Source: a virus
Virus record (IMG/VR): IMGVR_UViG_3300032069_000867
Span: 1 to 58,278 of that record
DNA: 58,278 bases
Reading direction: 5' to 3' (one strand)
Positions within the stretch are counted from its first letter, which is position 1. Each line of letters begins with the position of its first letter. Shown here one piece after another: positions 1 through 7,382 of this stretch. Below the pieces are notes generated by a model. The model saw only the letters and a program-made list of their open reading frames with translations, was not told where the DNA came from and searched no databases. The position numbers were made by a program, and so were the translations under genes.

Positions 1-192
1 GTGCGCAACCCGCTCGAACCTGAGTCAATGACCCCGGCCCAGCGCCTGGAGGAGGTGGCGGGCCTGCTCGCCACCGGCTTTCTGCGCCTCCGACTGCGGG
101 GCGCGGACGGGAGAAAGAAACCTCTTGATGTTCTTCGGGAACCGAGGGATGAATGTGTCGAACCCGAGTCGGAGGCAGAGACAGATGAGTGA
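1..192 (+). CDS. small conserved protein of the recombinase cassette
   Basis: Short protein of up to 63 residues with an acidic tail, read from a GTG at the window edge. An in-frame ATG at 28 would give 54 residues beginning MTPAQRLEEVAGLLATG and may be the true start; the gene could also begin outside the window. Similar small proteins with the pattern 'MTPxQRLxEVAxLLAxGxLRLR' are commonly found in front of DUF2924/serine-recombinase cassettes. Its stop overlaps the next start by 8 bases (ATGAGTGA), so it is translationally linked to the DUF2924 gene. Function unknown. Confidence 0.6.
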   Translation: MRNPLEPESMTPAQRLEEVAGLLATGFLRLRLRGADGRKKPLDVLREPRDECVEPESEAETDE

Positions 193-658
193 CAGCATCC
201 TGAAGCAGATCGCGGATCTGGGGCGGCTACCAGCCCGAGACCTGCAAGACCGTTGGCGAGAACTGCATGGCAGCGAGCCGCCGGGGTACAACCGCACCTT
301 CCTGACCAAGCGGCTCGCTTACCGCCTCCAGGAGCTCGCACACGGCGGTCTGTCCGACACTACCCGCAGCCAGATGGCCGACGTCCTGCGAGTGGCGAAG
401 CTGAACGAGGACGGTGCCATCGGCGGAAACGGGCGGCAGGGGAAGCGCGACCGCGACCTTCCGACAGCCGGCACGCGCCTGGTGCGAGAGTGGAACGGCA
501 GGCGCTATGAGGTGACGGTGCTCGTGAAGGGCTTTGAGTTCGAGGGGCGGCGCTACCGGTCGCTTACGGCAATCACCAAGGCTATCACGGGCACCCACTG
601 GAATGGCCGCGCCTTCTTTGGCCTGCGGCCACCTAACGGAGGTGAGAGAGCGCGATGA
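185..658 (+). CDS. DUF2924 domain protein, recombinase accessory
   Basis: Protein of 157 residues matching the DUF2924 pattern: an N-terminal helical part (LGRLPARDLQDRWRELHG, then FLTKRLAYRLQELAHG) and a C-terminal beta-rich unit with NGRRYEV, FEGRRYRSLTAITKAITG and NGRAFFGL. The C-terminal unit resembles RAMA-type domains that accompany DNA-modifying enzymes. The start at 185 is chosen because it overlaps the previous stop; the reading frame is open further upstream. It overlaps the recombinase start by ATGA. Proteins of this type are nearly always next to large serine recombinases, so a role in recombination or its control is inferred. The same C-terminal unit recurs in the minor capsid protein at 34502-36568. 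Confidence 0.8.
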   Translation: MSDSILKQIADLGRLPARDLQDRWRELHGSEPPGYNRTFLTKRLAYRLQELAHGGLSDTTRSQMADVLRVAKLNEDGAIGGNGRQGKRDRDLPTAGTRLVREWNGRRYEVTVLVKGFEFEGRRYRSLTAITKAITGTHWNGRAFFGLRPPNGGERAR

Positions 659-2244
659 GACGAGAAGAGCGAGCGCCCACCAACCCGCGGCCTGTCCGCT
701 GTGCAATCTACACGCGCAAGAGTACCGAGGAGAATCTGGACAACGAGTTCAACAGCCTGGATGCCCAACGTGAGGCGGGGGAGGCTTACATTGCGAGCCA
801 GCGCCACGAGGGGTGGGTAGCTCTGCCTGCCCGTTATGATGACGGCGGATTCTCCGGCGGCACCTTGGAGCGGCCCGCCTTGCAGCGCTTGCTGCAAGAC
901 GTGGAGGCGGGGCTTGTCGACTGCGTCATGGTCTACAAGGTGGACCGCCTCTCCCGGTCGCTGCTGGACTTCGCCAGAATCGTTGAGGCTTTCGACCGGC
1001 GGGAGGTCTCATTCGTCTCGGTCACCCAGCAGTTCAACACTACCACCTCGATGGGCCGACTCACCCTGAATATCTTGCTGTCTTTCGCCCAGTTCGAGCG
1101 CGAAATCATCGGCGAGCGCATTCGGGACAAGGTGGCGGCTACCAAGCGCAAGGGCAAGTACTGCGGTGGCATGCCGGTGCTCGGCTATGACGTGGACCGC
1201 GACCGAAAGCGCCTCGTCGTCAACGAAGAGGAGGCCAGGCTTGTCCGCCACGTCTTCGCTCGTTTCGTCCAGGCGGGCTCGACGACGCTGCTGGCGCAGG
1301 AGATGAATGCCCAGGGGCACACCACCAAGTCTTGGGTCACGAAGGCCGCAAGGCTTCACGCCGGCCGCCCCTGGAGCAAAGCGGACATCTACCGGGTGCT
1401 CAACAATCCCCTCTACATCGGCGAGGTTACCCACAAGGGAGAACGCTTTCCCGGCGAGCAGGACCCCATCGTGCCCCTCCACCTGTGGGAAGAGGCGCAT
1501 GCGATCCTGGCGCGCAACTACCGGGCGCGGGCGGCGCAGACGCGAGCCGAGACGCCTGCGCTGCTGCGGGGTATTCTCCACTGCGGCCACTGCCACTGCG
1601 CCATGGGGCCGACGTTCACGAAGCGCCGCGGCAAGCTCTACCGCTACTACCTCTGCGTCCACGCCTCGAAGAACGGCTATGGCTCCTGCCCCACGAAGAC
1701 GCTGGCCGCGGCTGAGGTCGAGCAGGCGGTAGTGGACCAGCTTCGCGGTATCTTCCGCTCGCCGGAGGTGGTCGCCAGGACCTTCCGCGCCGCTCGGCAG
1801 CAAATGACTGAACACCTCGACCATCTCTCCCGACGGCGCGCCGATGCAGAGCTGGCGCTCCACGCGGTGAAGGAAGAGGCCGCGCGCTTAGTCGCTGCCA
1901 AGGGCGACGAGGGAGCATCCTTGCCTATTGCCCGCCGCCTGGGTGAACTGCGCGGCCTCATCGAGGAACAGGAGCAGACCCTGGACAGAGTTGCCTCCCA
2001 GATGCACCAGGCCGAGCAGGCCGCCTTCAGCGAACAAGAGGTGGTCGAAGCGTTGTCCTCGCTTGACCCCGTCTGGGAGGAACTCTTCCCCGATGAACAG
2101 TCGCGCATTCTCCATCTCCTGGTAGAACGAGTGGACATCCAGCCCGACGGGGCCGAGGTGCGCATCCGGGCTGACGGGCTGCGCTGCCTGGTTGCGGAAC
2201 TGCGTGATGGCGCCCGAATCAGGTCACAGGCGGTGGCACGATGA
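655..2244 (+). CDS. large serine recombinase (phage integrase)
   Basis: Site-specific recombinase of 529 residues, predicted to integrate and excise the element. The N-terminal resolvase domain has the catalytic serine in YTRKSTEE (Ser23), then YKVDRLSRSLLDF and FAQFEREIIGERIRDK. A recombinase domain follows, then a zinc ribbon with cysteines near residues 309-314 and a second pair near 333-345 (CVHASKNGYGSC). The C-terminal third is rich in Glu/Gln/Arg and is probably the coiled coil that controls recombination direction. Length and domain order fit the large serine integrase family. It is translationally coupled on both sides (ATGA overlaps). No attachment site could be recognised. Confidence 0.95.
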   Translation: MRREERAPTNPRPVRCAIYTRKSTEENLDNEFNSLDAQREAGEAYIASQRHEGWVALPARYDDGGFSGGTLERPALQRLLQDVEAGLVDCVMVYKVDRLSRSLLDFARIVEAFDRREVSFVSVTQQFNTTTSMGRLTLNILLSFAQFEREIIGERIRDKVAATKRKGKYCGGMPVLGYDVDRDRKRLVVNEEEARLVRHVFARFVQAGSTTLLAQEMNAQGHTTKSWVTKAARLHAGRPWSKADIYRVLNNPLYIGEVTHKGERFPGEQDPIVPLHLWEEAHAILARNYRARAAQTRAETPALLRGILHCGHCHCAMGPTFTKRRGKLYRYYLCVHASKNGYGSCPTKTLAAAEVEQAVVDQLRGIFRSPEVVARTFRAARQQMTEHLDHLSRRRADAELALHAVKEEAARLVAAKGDEGASLPIARRLGELRGLIEEQEQTLDRVASQMHQAEQAAFSEQEVVEALSSLDPVWEELFPDEQSRILHLLVERVDIQPDGAEVRIRADGLRCLVAELRDGARIRSQAVAR

Positions 2245-2660
2245 CCGAAATCCAGAGTCCAGAGCTTGTCGAGGAGGGCGACCACCTGGTCGTTCGGATT
2301 CCCCTGACCTTCAAGCGCCGGGGCGGGCGCAAAGAGATCATCACAACCGGCTGCCAGACCTCAGAGCCGCCCCGACCCTGTCGAACCAACAAGCCCCTGG
2401 TGGTGGCCATCGCGCGAGCGCATCGGTGGAAGGAACTCGTTGAGAGCGGGCGTTACGCGACCGTCGCGGAGATGGCGGCCGCCATGGGCATGGATGTTTC
2501 CTACGTGGCGCGGATTCTTCGTCTGTCCCTGCTGGCCCCGGATATCGCCGAGTCGATCATGCGGGGCGATGAGCCGAGCGGACTCTCCCTGGCTCGTCTG
2601 CTCGACATTCCGCCCTACTGGCCCGAGCAGCGGACGAAATGGGGGTTCCGGTCCCGATAG
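2241..2660 (+). CDS. HTH protein of the recombinase cassette
   Basis: Protein of 139 residues. The N-terminal part (HLVVRIPLTFKRRGGRKEI) is basic; the C-terminal part has a ParB/KorB-like helix-turn-helix, with ATVAEMAAAMGMDVSYVARIL as the likely recognition unit and a tail LLDIPPYWPEQR. This protein type is typically the last gene of DUF2924-serine recombinase cassettes. The start overlaps the recombinase stop (ATGA). A DNA-binding accessory or regulator of the recombinase is inferred. Confidence 0.75.
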   Translation: MTEIQSPELVEEGDHLVVRIPLTFKRRGGRKEIITTGCQTSEPPRPCRTNKPLVVAIARAHRWKELVESGRYATVAEMAAAMGMDVSYVARILRLSLLAPDIAESIMRGDEPSGLSLARLLDIPPYWPEQRTKWGFRSR

Positions 2661-2818
2661 CGCCCGCAGCGCCTGTGCCCGACTGAGCGCCCACAAGTGG
2701 CCCCGTTGCGGGCGAATAGCCGGTCAGTGGGGCAAGGACGCCTACCTCTCCCTTCTTGCGGCACACAGGGGCTTCAGGGGCGGACAAAGGGGCAACCTGA
2801 GGCGGTCGCCGATGGGTC

Positions 2819-2847
2819 TTGACCCCTAACAAAGATTCGGTTATACT
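2819..2847 (+). promoter_or_regulatory. sigma-70 promoter of the lexA-like gene
   Basis: TTGACC at 2819-2824 and TATACT at 2842-2847 are separated by exactly 17 bases. The start of transcription would lie near 2854, giving a leader of about 48 bases. That leader holds a small hairpin, TCGCC-ttctc-GGCGA at 2858-2872, and the ribosome site GAGGAGG. Three AGGGGC repeats (2767, 2776, 2788) lie just upstream of the -35 box. Confidence 0.75.
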
Positions 2848-2901
2848 CTAGCCCTCTTCGCCTTCTCGGCGAGGAGGTTTTCTCTTCCTTGGAGACCTGC
2901 C

Positions 2902-3531
2902 ATGAGACTGCCACGGAGACAGCAGGAGACGCTGGAATGGATCAGGGCCTACATGAGGATGCATGGCAAGCCGCCCACCATGCGGGAGATAGGGGATCAC
3001 TTCGGAAGGGCGTCCTCATCGGTCTTCGAGGTGATCACGGCCCTTGAACACAAGGGCTTTCTCACCCGCGCCGACCGCCTCTCGCGTGGTATCACGCTGA
3101 CACCCAAGGCCGGTGGCGGAAGAAAGAATACTGTTCACGTCCCCATCGTCGGTCACATCGCAGCGGGGCAGCCGATTCTGGCTACTGAGAACCTGGAGGG
3201 CACGGTGCCAGTGGATCGCCGACTGGCGGCTGGGCGGCTGCTATTCGCTCTGCGGGTGCAGGGCGACAGCATGATCGAGGCGGGCATACTGGAAGGCGAC
3301 CTGGTGATCGCCGCACAGCAGGAAGATGCCCAGGAAGGCGACATCGTGGTGGCCCTGGTTGACGACGAGGCGACGGTCAAGCGGTTCCACCGCAGACCGG
3401 ACGGGGCCGTGGAACTGCGACCCGAAAACCCGGAACACAAGCCCATCGTCATCAAGGAACCGCCGTTCATGATTCAAGGTAAGGTCGTGGCAGTACACCG
3501 CGAGGTGGAAACACCCGCGGAGGAGACATAA
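2902..3531 (+). CDS. lexA: LexA-like repressor
   Basis: Protein of 209 residues with the LexA/S24 architecture. Residues 1-70 form the winged-helix DNA-binding domain (PTMREIGDHFGRASSSVFEVITALEHKGFL). The C-terminal domain has the self-cleavage site Ala88-Gly89 (VGHIAAGQP), catalytic Ser123 (GDSMIEAG) and Lys160 (EATVKRF). It should therefore be cleaved when RecA is activated by DNA damage. In this position, next to the integrase and with its own promoter, it is a good candidate for the lysogeny repressor or a phage SOS switch. No copy of the Bacillus-type (GAAC-N4-GTTC) or E. coli-type box was recognised in the leader, so its operator is unknown. Confidence 0.93.
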   Translation: MRLPRRQQETLEWIRAYMRMHGKPPTMREIGDHFGRASSSVFEVITALEHKGFLTRADRLSRGITLTPKAGGGRKNTVHVPIVGHIAAGQPILATENLEGTVPVDRRLAAGRLLFALRVQGDSMIEAGILEGDLVIAAQQEDAQEGDIVVALVDDEATVKRFHRRPDGAVELRPENPEHKPIVIKEPPFMIQGKVVAVHREVETPAEET

Positions 3532-3547
3532 CAGGAAGGAGAGAGGG

Positions 3548-4747
3548 GTGGTCCGACACGTCAAGCGCTTCGCCAACAAGAAGTTCATCCACACGGTAGA
3601 CCTGACTCTGCTGAAGAGATTCCTGGAACGGTATCGTGAGGAGATCACTCTCGATCTGGATGCTTTGGGCGAGGACAACAAACAGACTCGCACTCGGCTG
3701 TACGAATACTTCCTGGCCGCCGACGAGAGCTACTCGCCCCAGATGCTCGACGACCTGCACCGCATCGCGGAGCTCAGCACCGAGGTGGGTGTTGCTCATC
3801 TGCGCCACCGTGCCGAAGTGGTGGGAGCGGAACTGATACCTGCCGCGGAGCTGGAGGAAAAGGACGGCCTGCGTTTCAACTGCCGCTATCTGGCAGTGCG
3901 CGCGTTCCTGGATCACCCCGATATCTTCGAGGCTGCGCTTGACTGGATGACGTTCGAGGATCACCAGAGTCCGGCCGAGTTCGTCGGGGTAGACGAGGAT
4001 GTCAAGCCCCACGTCGGAAAGCCGGCCCGCGATGCCTTCGAGCAGCAGGCGAGCGCGTTCTTCAACACCCGCTACCAGGGTCGTTACTGCAGGGCTCGCC
4101 TGTACCATGACGAGGACGGCGTCAACATCCTGGTCATCCACGGCAAGCAGCCGGTCAGCACCCTGGTGATCGTCGGAGATCAAGAGCGGCCCTTGACTTT
4201 CCGCGAGACCAAGCAGGACACCCTGACCTACGATCAGGCTACAGGTCGGCTGAAGGTTACGGCCAGGACTGAGGAGGAAAAGCAGCGGCTGTGCGCGATC
4301 TTTGCCACCACCATTCTCGGAAAGCCGAAGTTCTTCGACCACGGCGAGTGCCGGCGGCTCTACACGCTCGATCCCATCGCCAAGGCGGGCGCGGACTTCC
4401 GCCTCGACGGCGAATGGGACCCCGATCTTGTGGAAGCCGCGGTGGTCGAGATCCAGTTCTACAACCAGCCGCGCGGGGGCTGGGTAATGACTATCCGCGA
4501 TGCCAAGGATGCCATCGCCCGGCTGTACGAGAAATGCCCGGACACCGACCTGGCAGAAACGGAGATCAACTACGTGAGGCTGCGCTTCACCTTCCTGCTG
4601 AACGGCAAGAAGCGCAAGCGAACCGTGAAGATCAAGCCGCCCAGCCTGGCCAGTTTCGACCGGGCTTCCCTGGAAGACAAGGTGATGGAGCACCTGAAAC
4701 GCAATGGCTTCTGTCTCTCCCGACGCGCTGCTGCGGCTGCTGCTTGA
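3548..4747 (+). CDS. unrecognised 399-residue protein after lexA
   Basis: GTG start preceded by a good ribosome site (AAGGAGAG). The protein starts basic, has a helical segment (about residues 18-110), a mixed alpha/beta middle (VNILVIHGKQPVSTLVIV; RETKQDTLTYDQATGRLKV) and a basic stretch near the C-terminus (LLNGKKRKRTVKIK) ending in a run of alanines. No catalytic motif was recognised. It lies 16 bases after lexA and overlaps the next gene by 44 bases, so the three genes are probably co-transcribed. The pairing with a winged-helix protein suggests a regulatory or defence-related two-gene unit, but that is inference only. Confidence 0.75.
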   Translation: MVRHVKRFANKKFIHTVDLTLLKRFLERYREEITLDLDALGEDNKQTRTRLYEYFLAADESYSPQMLDDLHRIAELSTEVGVAHLRHRAEVVGAELIPAAELEEKDGLRFNCRYLAVRAFLDHPDIFEAALDWMTFEDHQSPAEFVGVDEDVKPHVGKPARDAFEQQASAFFNTRYQGRYCRARLYHDEDGVNILVIHGKQPVSTLVIVGDQERPLTFRETKQDTLTYDQATGRLKVTARTEEEKQRLCAIFATTILGKPKFFDHGECRRLYTLDPIAKAGADFRLDGEWDPDLVEAAVVEIQFYNQPRGGWVMTIRDAKDAIARLYEKCPDTDLAETEINYVRLRFTFLLNGKKRKRTVKIKPPSLASFDRASLEDKVMEHLKRNGFCLSRRAAAAAA

Positions 4748-5735
4748 CCGACTGGACGCGGAACAGGCCCCGGTTCTATCCGGGATAGAGGTGGCGCGCT
4801 ATCCCGCGGCAGAGCGGGACCACTTGGTCGAACTCCGCCTGGTGACCGAGACCGCGCAGCTTGATGAGCTCGGGCCCTGCGAGTGCGGCACCGATGGTTG
4901 CTACCAGACTGTCCATCGTGACACGGGTGGATTGTGGGCAGTCTGCCCGAGCGCCAGTCTCAAGCCGCGGGCAATAGCTGAGGACGAGATTCGCCAGTTC
5001 CGCATAGAGGTCGGGAACTTTCACGAACGCCTGCGAGAGGCCAACCGACTGGACGGCGATGCGATCACTGAGTTCACGCGCACGATCTGCTTCCTGGGGC
5101 GCGCCAGTGTCGCGGGGCGGAAAGTTCCGGTGGTGCTAGCCCGCTGCCTGAGCGCCCGTTCCGCCGAGAGCGCCCGCTTCGAGATCCGCGGCCGCTTGTC
5201 CGACAAGCCGTTGTTCATTCTCACCCCGACGCCGCGTGCCCTGGACCTGCATACCCAACACCACCTCAAGGCCGACGGCCTGGTGCTGGTGTCGCTTGCC
5301 GACTCCCTTCTTGAGGCAGATAGAATCGCGCTTGACCGGCAGGCGCTGGAATCGCTGCTTCGGCCTGAGGAGGCCACCGGGGTATCCACTGCTGCGCTGC
5401 GGATAGACATTGGGCGCAGCCTCTGCTGTTTTCGCAGTGCCAACGTGACTTTGGCGAAGAGACCGTTCGACGTGCTTGTGCTCCTGGCAAAGGAAGCCCA
5501 GTGCGGGCCGGGCTGGGCGTCGCGTGACCGAATCTTTGAGACATGCTGGCGCGAGGATTGGGAGAGAGGCGTGGCGCCAAATGAAGAGCAGATCACGAAA
5601 ATGGTCAGCGAGGTCCGCAAGGGTTTCCGGATCGCGACTCGCCTGTCCGACAGAGAGGCACGTTCATTAGTCGTGAGCAAGAGCAAGACTGGCTATCGGC
5701 TCAACCTTCGCCCGGATGAGATCGAAGTGATCTGA
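4704..5735 (+). CDS. protein with C-terminal winged helix
   Basis: Protein of 343 residues. The N-terminal half has a cysteine cluster (CECGTDGC and a later Cys), perhaps a metal site. The last ~105 residues look like an OmpR/trans_reg_C-type winged helix: KRPFDVLVLLAKEA, ASRDRIFETCW, EEQITKMVSEVRKGFR and a terminal wing SKTGYRLNL. No receiver or kinase domain is visible. It overlaps the previous gene by 44 bases and is followed by an intrinsic terminator, ending the lexA transcript. A transcription regulator that senses something through its N-terminal half is the simplest reading; the family was not recognised. Confidence 0.7.
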   Translation: MASVSPDALLRLLLDRLDAEQAPVLSGIEVARYPAAERDHLVELRLVTETAQLDELGPCECGTDGCYQTVHRDTGGLWAVCPSASLKPRAIAEDEIRQFRIEVGNFHERLREANRLDGDAITEFTRTICFLGRASVAGRKVPVVLARCLSARSAESARFEIRGRLSDKPLFILTPTPRALDLHTQHHLKADGLVLVSLADSLLEADRIALDRQALESLLRPEEATGVSTAALRIDIGRSLCCFRSANVTLAKRPFDVLVLLAKEAQCGPGWASRDRIFETCWREDWERGVAPNEEQITKMVSEVRKGFRIATRLSDREARSLVVSKSKTGYRLNLRPDEIEVI

Positions 5736-5766
5736 TTCCGCAACCCTGCTCAGACCATCTCCTCGG

Positions 5767-5790
5767 ACCGCCTCCAGGCGGTTCTTTCGT
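5767..5790 (+). terminator. intrinsic terminator after the lexA operon
   Basis: ACCGCC (5767-5772), loop TCCA, GGCGGT (5777-5782), followed by TTCTTTCGTTT. It lies 31 bases after the stop of the winged-helix gene. Confidence 0.75.
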
Positions 5791-5814
5791 TTGGATCTGC
5801 CGCCTTTCCTTAGT

Positions 5815-5848
5815 CAGCTTTTCGCCGGAAACTTACCAGCTTTTCGCC
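5815..5848 (+). repeat. 12-base direct repeat, candidate operator
   Basis: CAGCTTTTCGCC occurs at 5815-5826 and again at 5837-5848. The copies start 22 bases apart, close to two helical turns, in the region between the lexA-operon terminator and the next gene. Both would face the same side of the DNA, as expected for cooperative regulator binding. A separate hairpin, CTGAGAG/CTCTCAG at 5883-5912, lies closer to the gene. Confidence 0.5.
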
Positions 5849-5927
5849 AGGCTATTTCCCGCCGCCTCTGCGACCATGAGAGCTGAGAGCCAAACGGCTC
5901 CACAACTCTCAGTCATGGAGGTGGCGT

Positions 5928-6242
5928 ATGCGAAAAAGCGATCTCTCCCCCGCCCGGCAGCGCCTGCTTGAGATCTGCCAGGAACTCGGCTTCGGCCGCA
6001 TCGAGAACCTGCGGATCGTCGGCGGCGAGCCGGCCCTCGACCCCCCGCCCCACGTCGTGCGTGATATCGCGTTCGGCAAGGAGAACGGCCCTCGCCCCGA
6101 GCGCGAGGCTGGGGACTTCATCCTCAAGATCCACGCCGTGGAGTTCTTCGCCTCCCTCGATGAGATAGGCGACGCCGTGATCGAAGTCCTGACTGTCAAG
6201 CACGGACTTCCGTTCCAGATGAGTGTTCCGGTTCCGGTCTGA
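5928..6242 (+). CDS. conserved small phage protein, unknown function
   Basis: Protein of 104 residues (MRKSDLSPARQRLLEI, FGRIENLRIVGGEPALDPPP, VKHGLPFQM). It looks like a conserved family found in phages of uncultivated GC-rich bacteria, but no function is known to me. It has a good ribosome site (GGAGGTGG). It is the first gene of a separate small transcript between the lexA operon and the sigma-factor gene. No DNA-binding or catalytic motif was recognised. Confidence 0.7.
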   Translation: MRKSDLSPARQRLLEICQELGFGRIENLRIVGGEPALDPPPHVVRDIAFGKENGPRPEREAGDFILKIHAVEFFASLDEIGDAVIEVLTVKHGLPFQMSVPVPV

Positions 6243-6287
6243 GACCGGAGCCATATTCCGTCACCAGACAACGTACTGGCCGCAGAG

Positions 6288-6338
6288 CGGAGGTCGTTGT
6301 GGGTGTCGCCTAAGCCGGCGAACTCGCAACGACCTCTG
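6288..6338 (+). promoter_or_regulatory. long RNA hairpin in the sigma-factor leader
   Basis: The segment 6290-6304 pairs with 6322-6336, including a perfect 10-bp part GAGGTCGTTG/CAACGACCTC. After a one-base bulge the stem continues as TCGCC (6306-6310) with GGCGA (6317-6321) around the loop TAAGCC. In total about 20 base pairs including two G-U pairs; the flanks add C-G and G-U pairs. It is not followed by a U-tract, so a regulatory or stability role is more likely than termination. Confidence 0.7.
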
Positions 6339-6385
6339 ATCGTTTCTCGATGCTTCTCCGGAGCTGGGCGGCACCCGCCACGGGC

Positions 6386-6407
6386 TCCTCCTCGGCCGCG
6401 AGGAGGA
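6386..6407 (+). promoter_or_regulatory. hairpin that hides the sigma-gene ribosome site
   Basis: TCCTCCTCG (6386-6394) is the perfect complement of CGAGGAGGA (6399-6407), with a GCCG loop. The 3' strand is the Shine-Dalgarno of the sigma-factor gene, whose ATG is at 6412. Translation should be low unless the hairpin is opened, for example by a protein, an antisense RNA or temperature. Confidence 0.75.
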
Positions 6408-6411
6408 AAGG

Positions 6412-7029
6412 ATGGGTTCCGATTCCAGCCGCAAGGAACTCGACGCGGAGGCATTTCAGATCATCCGGCGCAAGGCGCTGCAATTGATAGGCCGGGCCGG
6501 CGTCAGCACGGACGACAGGGAGGACATCGAAGGGGACCTGACCCTTCACGTCTTGGAGCAACTCGCCAAGTTCGACCCCACACGGGGGAGACTCGGAGCG
6601 TTCGTCACCCGCGTCGTCGAACACAAAGCCGAAGACATCCTCGATGCCCGCTGCACCGCTCGCCGCGACTACCGGCTCGACGTCTGCTCGCTCTCGGATA
6701 CCGTCCAGACCGCCAACGGCGAGGAGGTGTCCATCGAGGACATTGCCCATGAGGACGCCGTTCGCAGCCAACACAGCGTCGGCGAGTTGTCCCTCGAAGA
6801 GCAAGTCGCGCGCAAGGTTGACCTGGAGCGTCTCCTTGCCCACCTCCCCGCGGAGCAGCAAGACCTCTGCCGGCGGCTGATGAGCGCGACCGTCTCGGAA
6901 GTCGCGGCTGCCCTGGGGGTTCCGCGCACCACCCTCTATGGGCCGCTCGCCAGACTCCGGGCGATCTTCGAAGAGGCAGGTCTCCGGGAGTACCTCCAGC
7001 CGCCGTCACTTTCGCGCGAGTTCCCGTAG
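6412..7029 (+). CDS. sigma-70 family RNA polymerase sigma factor
   Basis: Protein of 205 residues. Residues about 20-95 resemble sigma region 2 (DREDIEGDLTLHVLEQLAKFDPTRGRLGAFVTRVV), and the C-terminal part looks like region 4 with a helix-turn-helix (SATVSEVAAALGVPRTTLYGPLARLRAIF). A linker (DTVQTANGEEVSIEDIAHED) joins them. Phage sigma factors of this size often switch on late genes. It sits alone between the early regulators and the replication genes, and its mRNA leader carries two strong hairpins. The target promoters are unknown; the late promoters recognised here look like ordinary sigma-70 sites. Confidence 0.85.
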   Translation: MGSDSSRKELDAEAFQIIRRKALQLIGRAGVSTDDREDIEGDLTLHVLEQLAKFDPTRGRLGAFVTRVVEHKAEDILDARCTARRDYRLDVCSLSDTVQTANGEEVSIEDIAHEDAVRSQHSVGELSLEEQVARKVDLERLLAHLPAEQQDLCRRLMSATVSEVAAALGVPRTTLYGPLARLRAIFEEAGLREYLQPPSLSREFP

Positions 7030-7073
7030 GTATGAAGTGGGCAAGGTTGAGCCACCCCAGGATGGAGAGACCG

Positions 7074-7382
7074 ATGACACCGGAGATCTACCGCTTTCGC
7101 TTCGAGCCCGGCGCGTGCATGAAGGAGGTGCACGAGTCGCTCTTGCTCTCCATCTTCGCGGCCGAGGGCCTTCACGGCCGCTCCTGTATCCGCCTGGATG
7201 TTTCCTTCTGCGCCGACGACGACAAGCGCGCCCTCGTGGTGGACGCCCGCACGGAAGCGGGTCACACGGTGGCCCGTATCTTCACCAACTTCCTCATCCG
7301 ACAGTTCGGCGAGGAAGCTTTCCGCATCGAGCGCGTCGGACGCCAGCGCGAGGACGCCCTGGTGGCGGAGGCTCGAAGATGA
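7074..7382 (+). CDS. conserved small phage protein before the nuclease
   Basis: Protein of 102 residues starting MTPEIYRFRFEPGACMKEV. The ATG at 7074 is preferred because GGAGAG lies six bases upstream; an in-frame ATG at 7032 has no clear ribosome site. The pattern (VHESLLLSIFAAEGLHG, FTNFLIRQFGEEAFRIERV) recalls small proteins next to phage replication genes, with no known function. It overlaps the nuclease start by ATGA, so the two are translationally coupled and probably work together. Confidence 0.7.
   Translation: MTPEIYRFRFEPGACMKEVHESLLLSIFAAEGLHGRSCIRLDVSFCADDDKRALVVDARTEAGHTVARIFTNFLIRQFGEEAFRIERVGRQREDALVAEARR

Noticed and set aside
1-2660. Attachment site of the serine integrase
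   Set aside because: Large serine integrase sites have no general consensus and no duplicated core could be seen within the window.
2767-2793. AGGGGC triplet as LexA operator
   Set aside because: Three short direct repeats before the -35 box, but no dyad expected for a LexA dimer; too short to call.
3467-4693. 408-residue minus-strand open frame opposite the gene after lexA
   Set aside because: Composition (Val/Leu/Gly/His-rich without motifs) is that of a shadow frame; the + strand gene has a good ribosome site and operon spacing.
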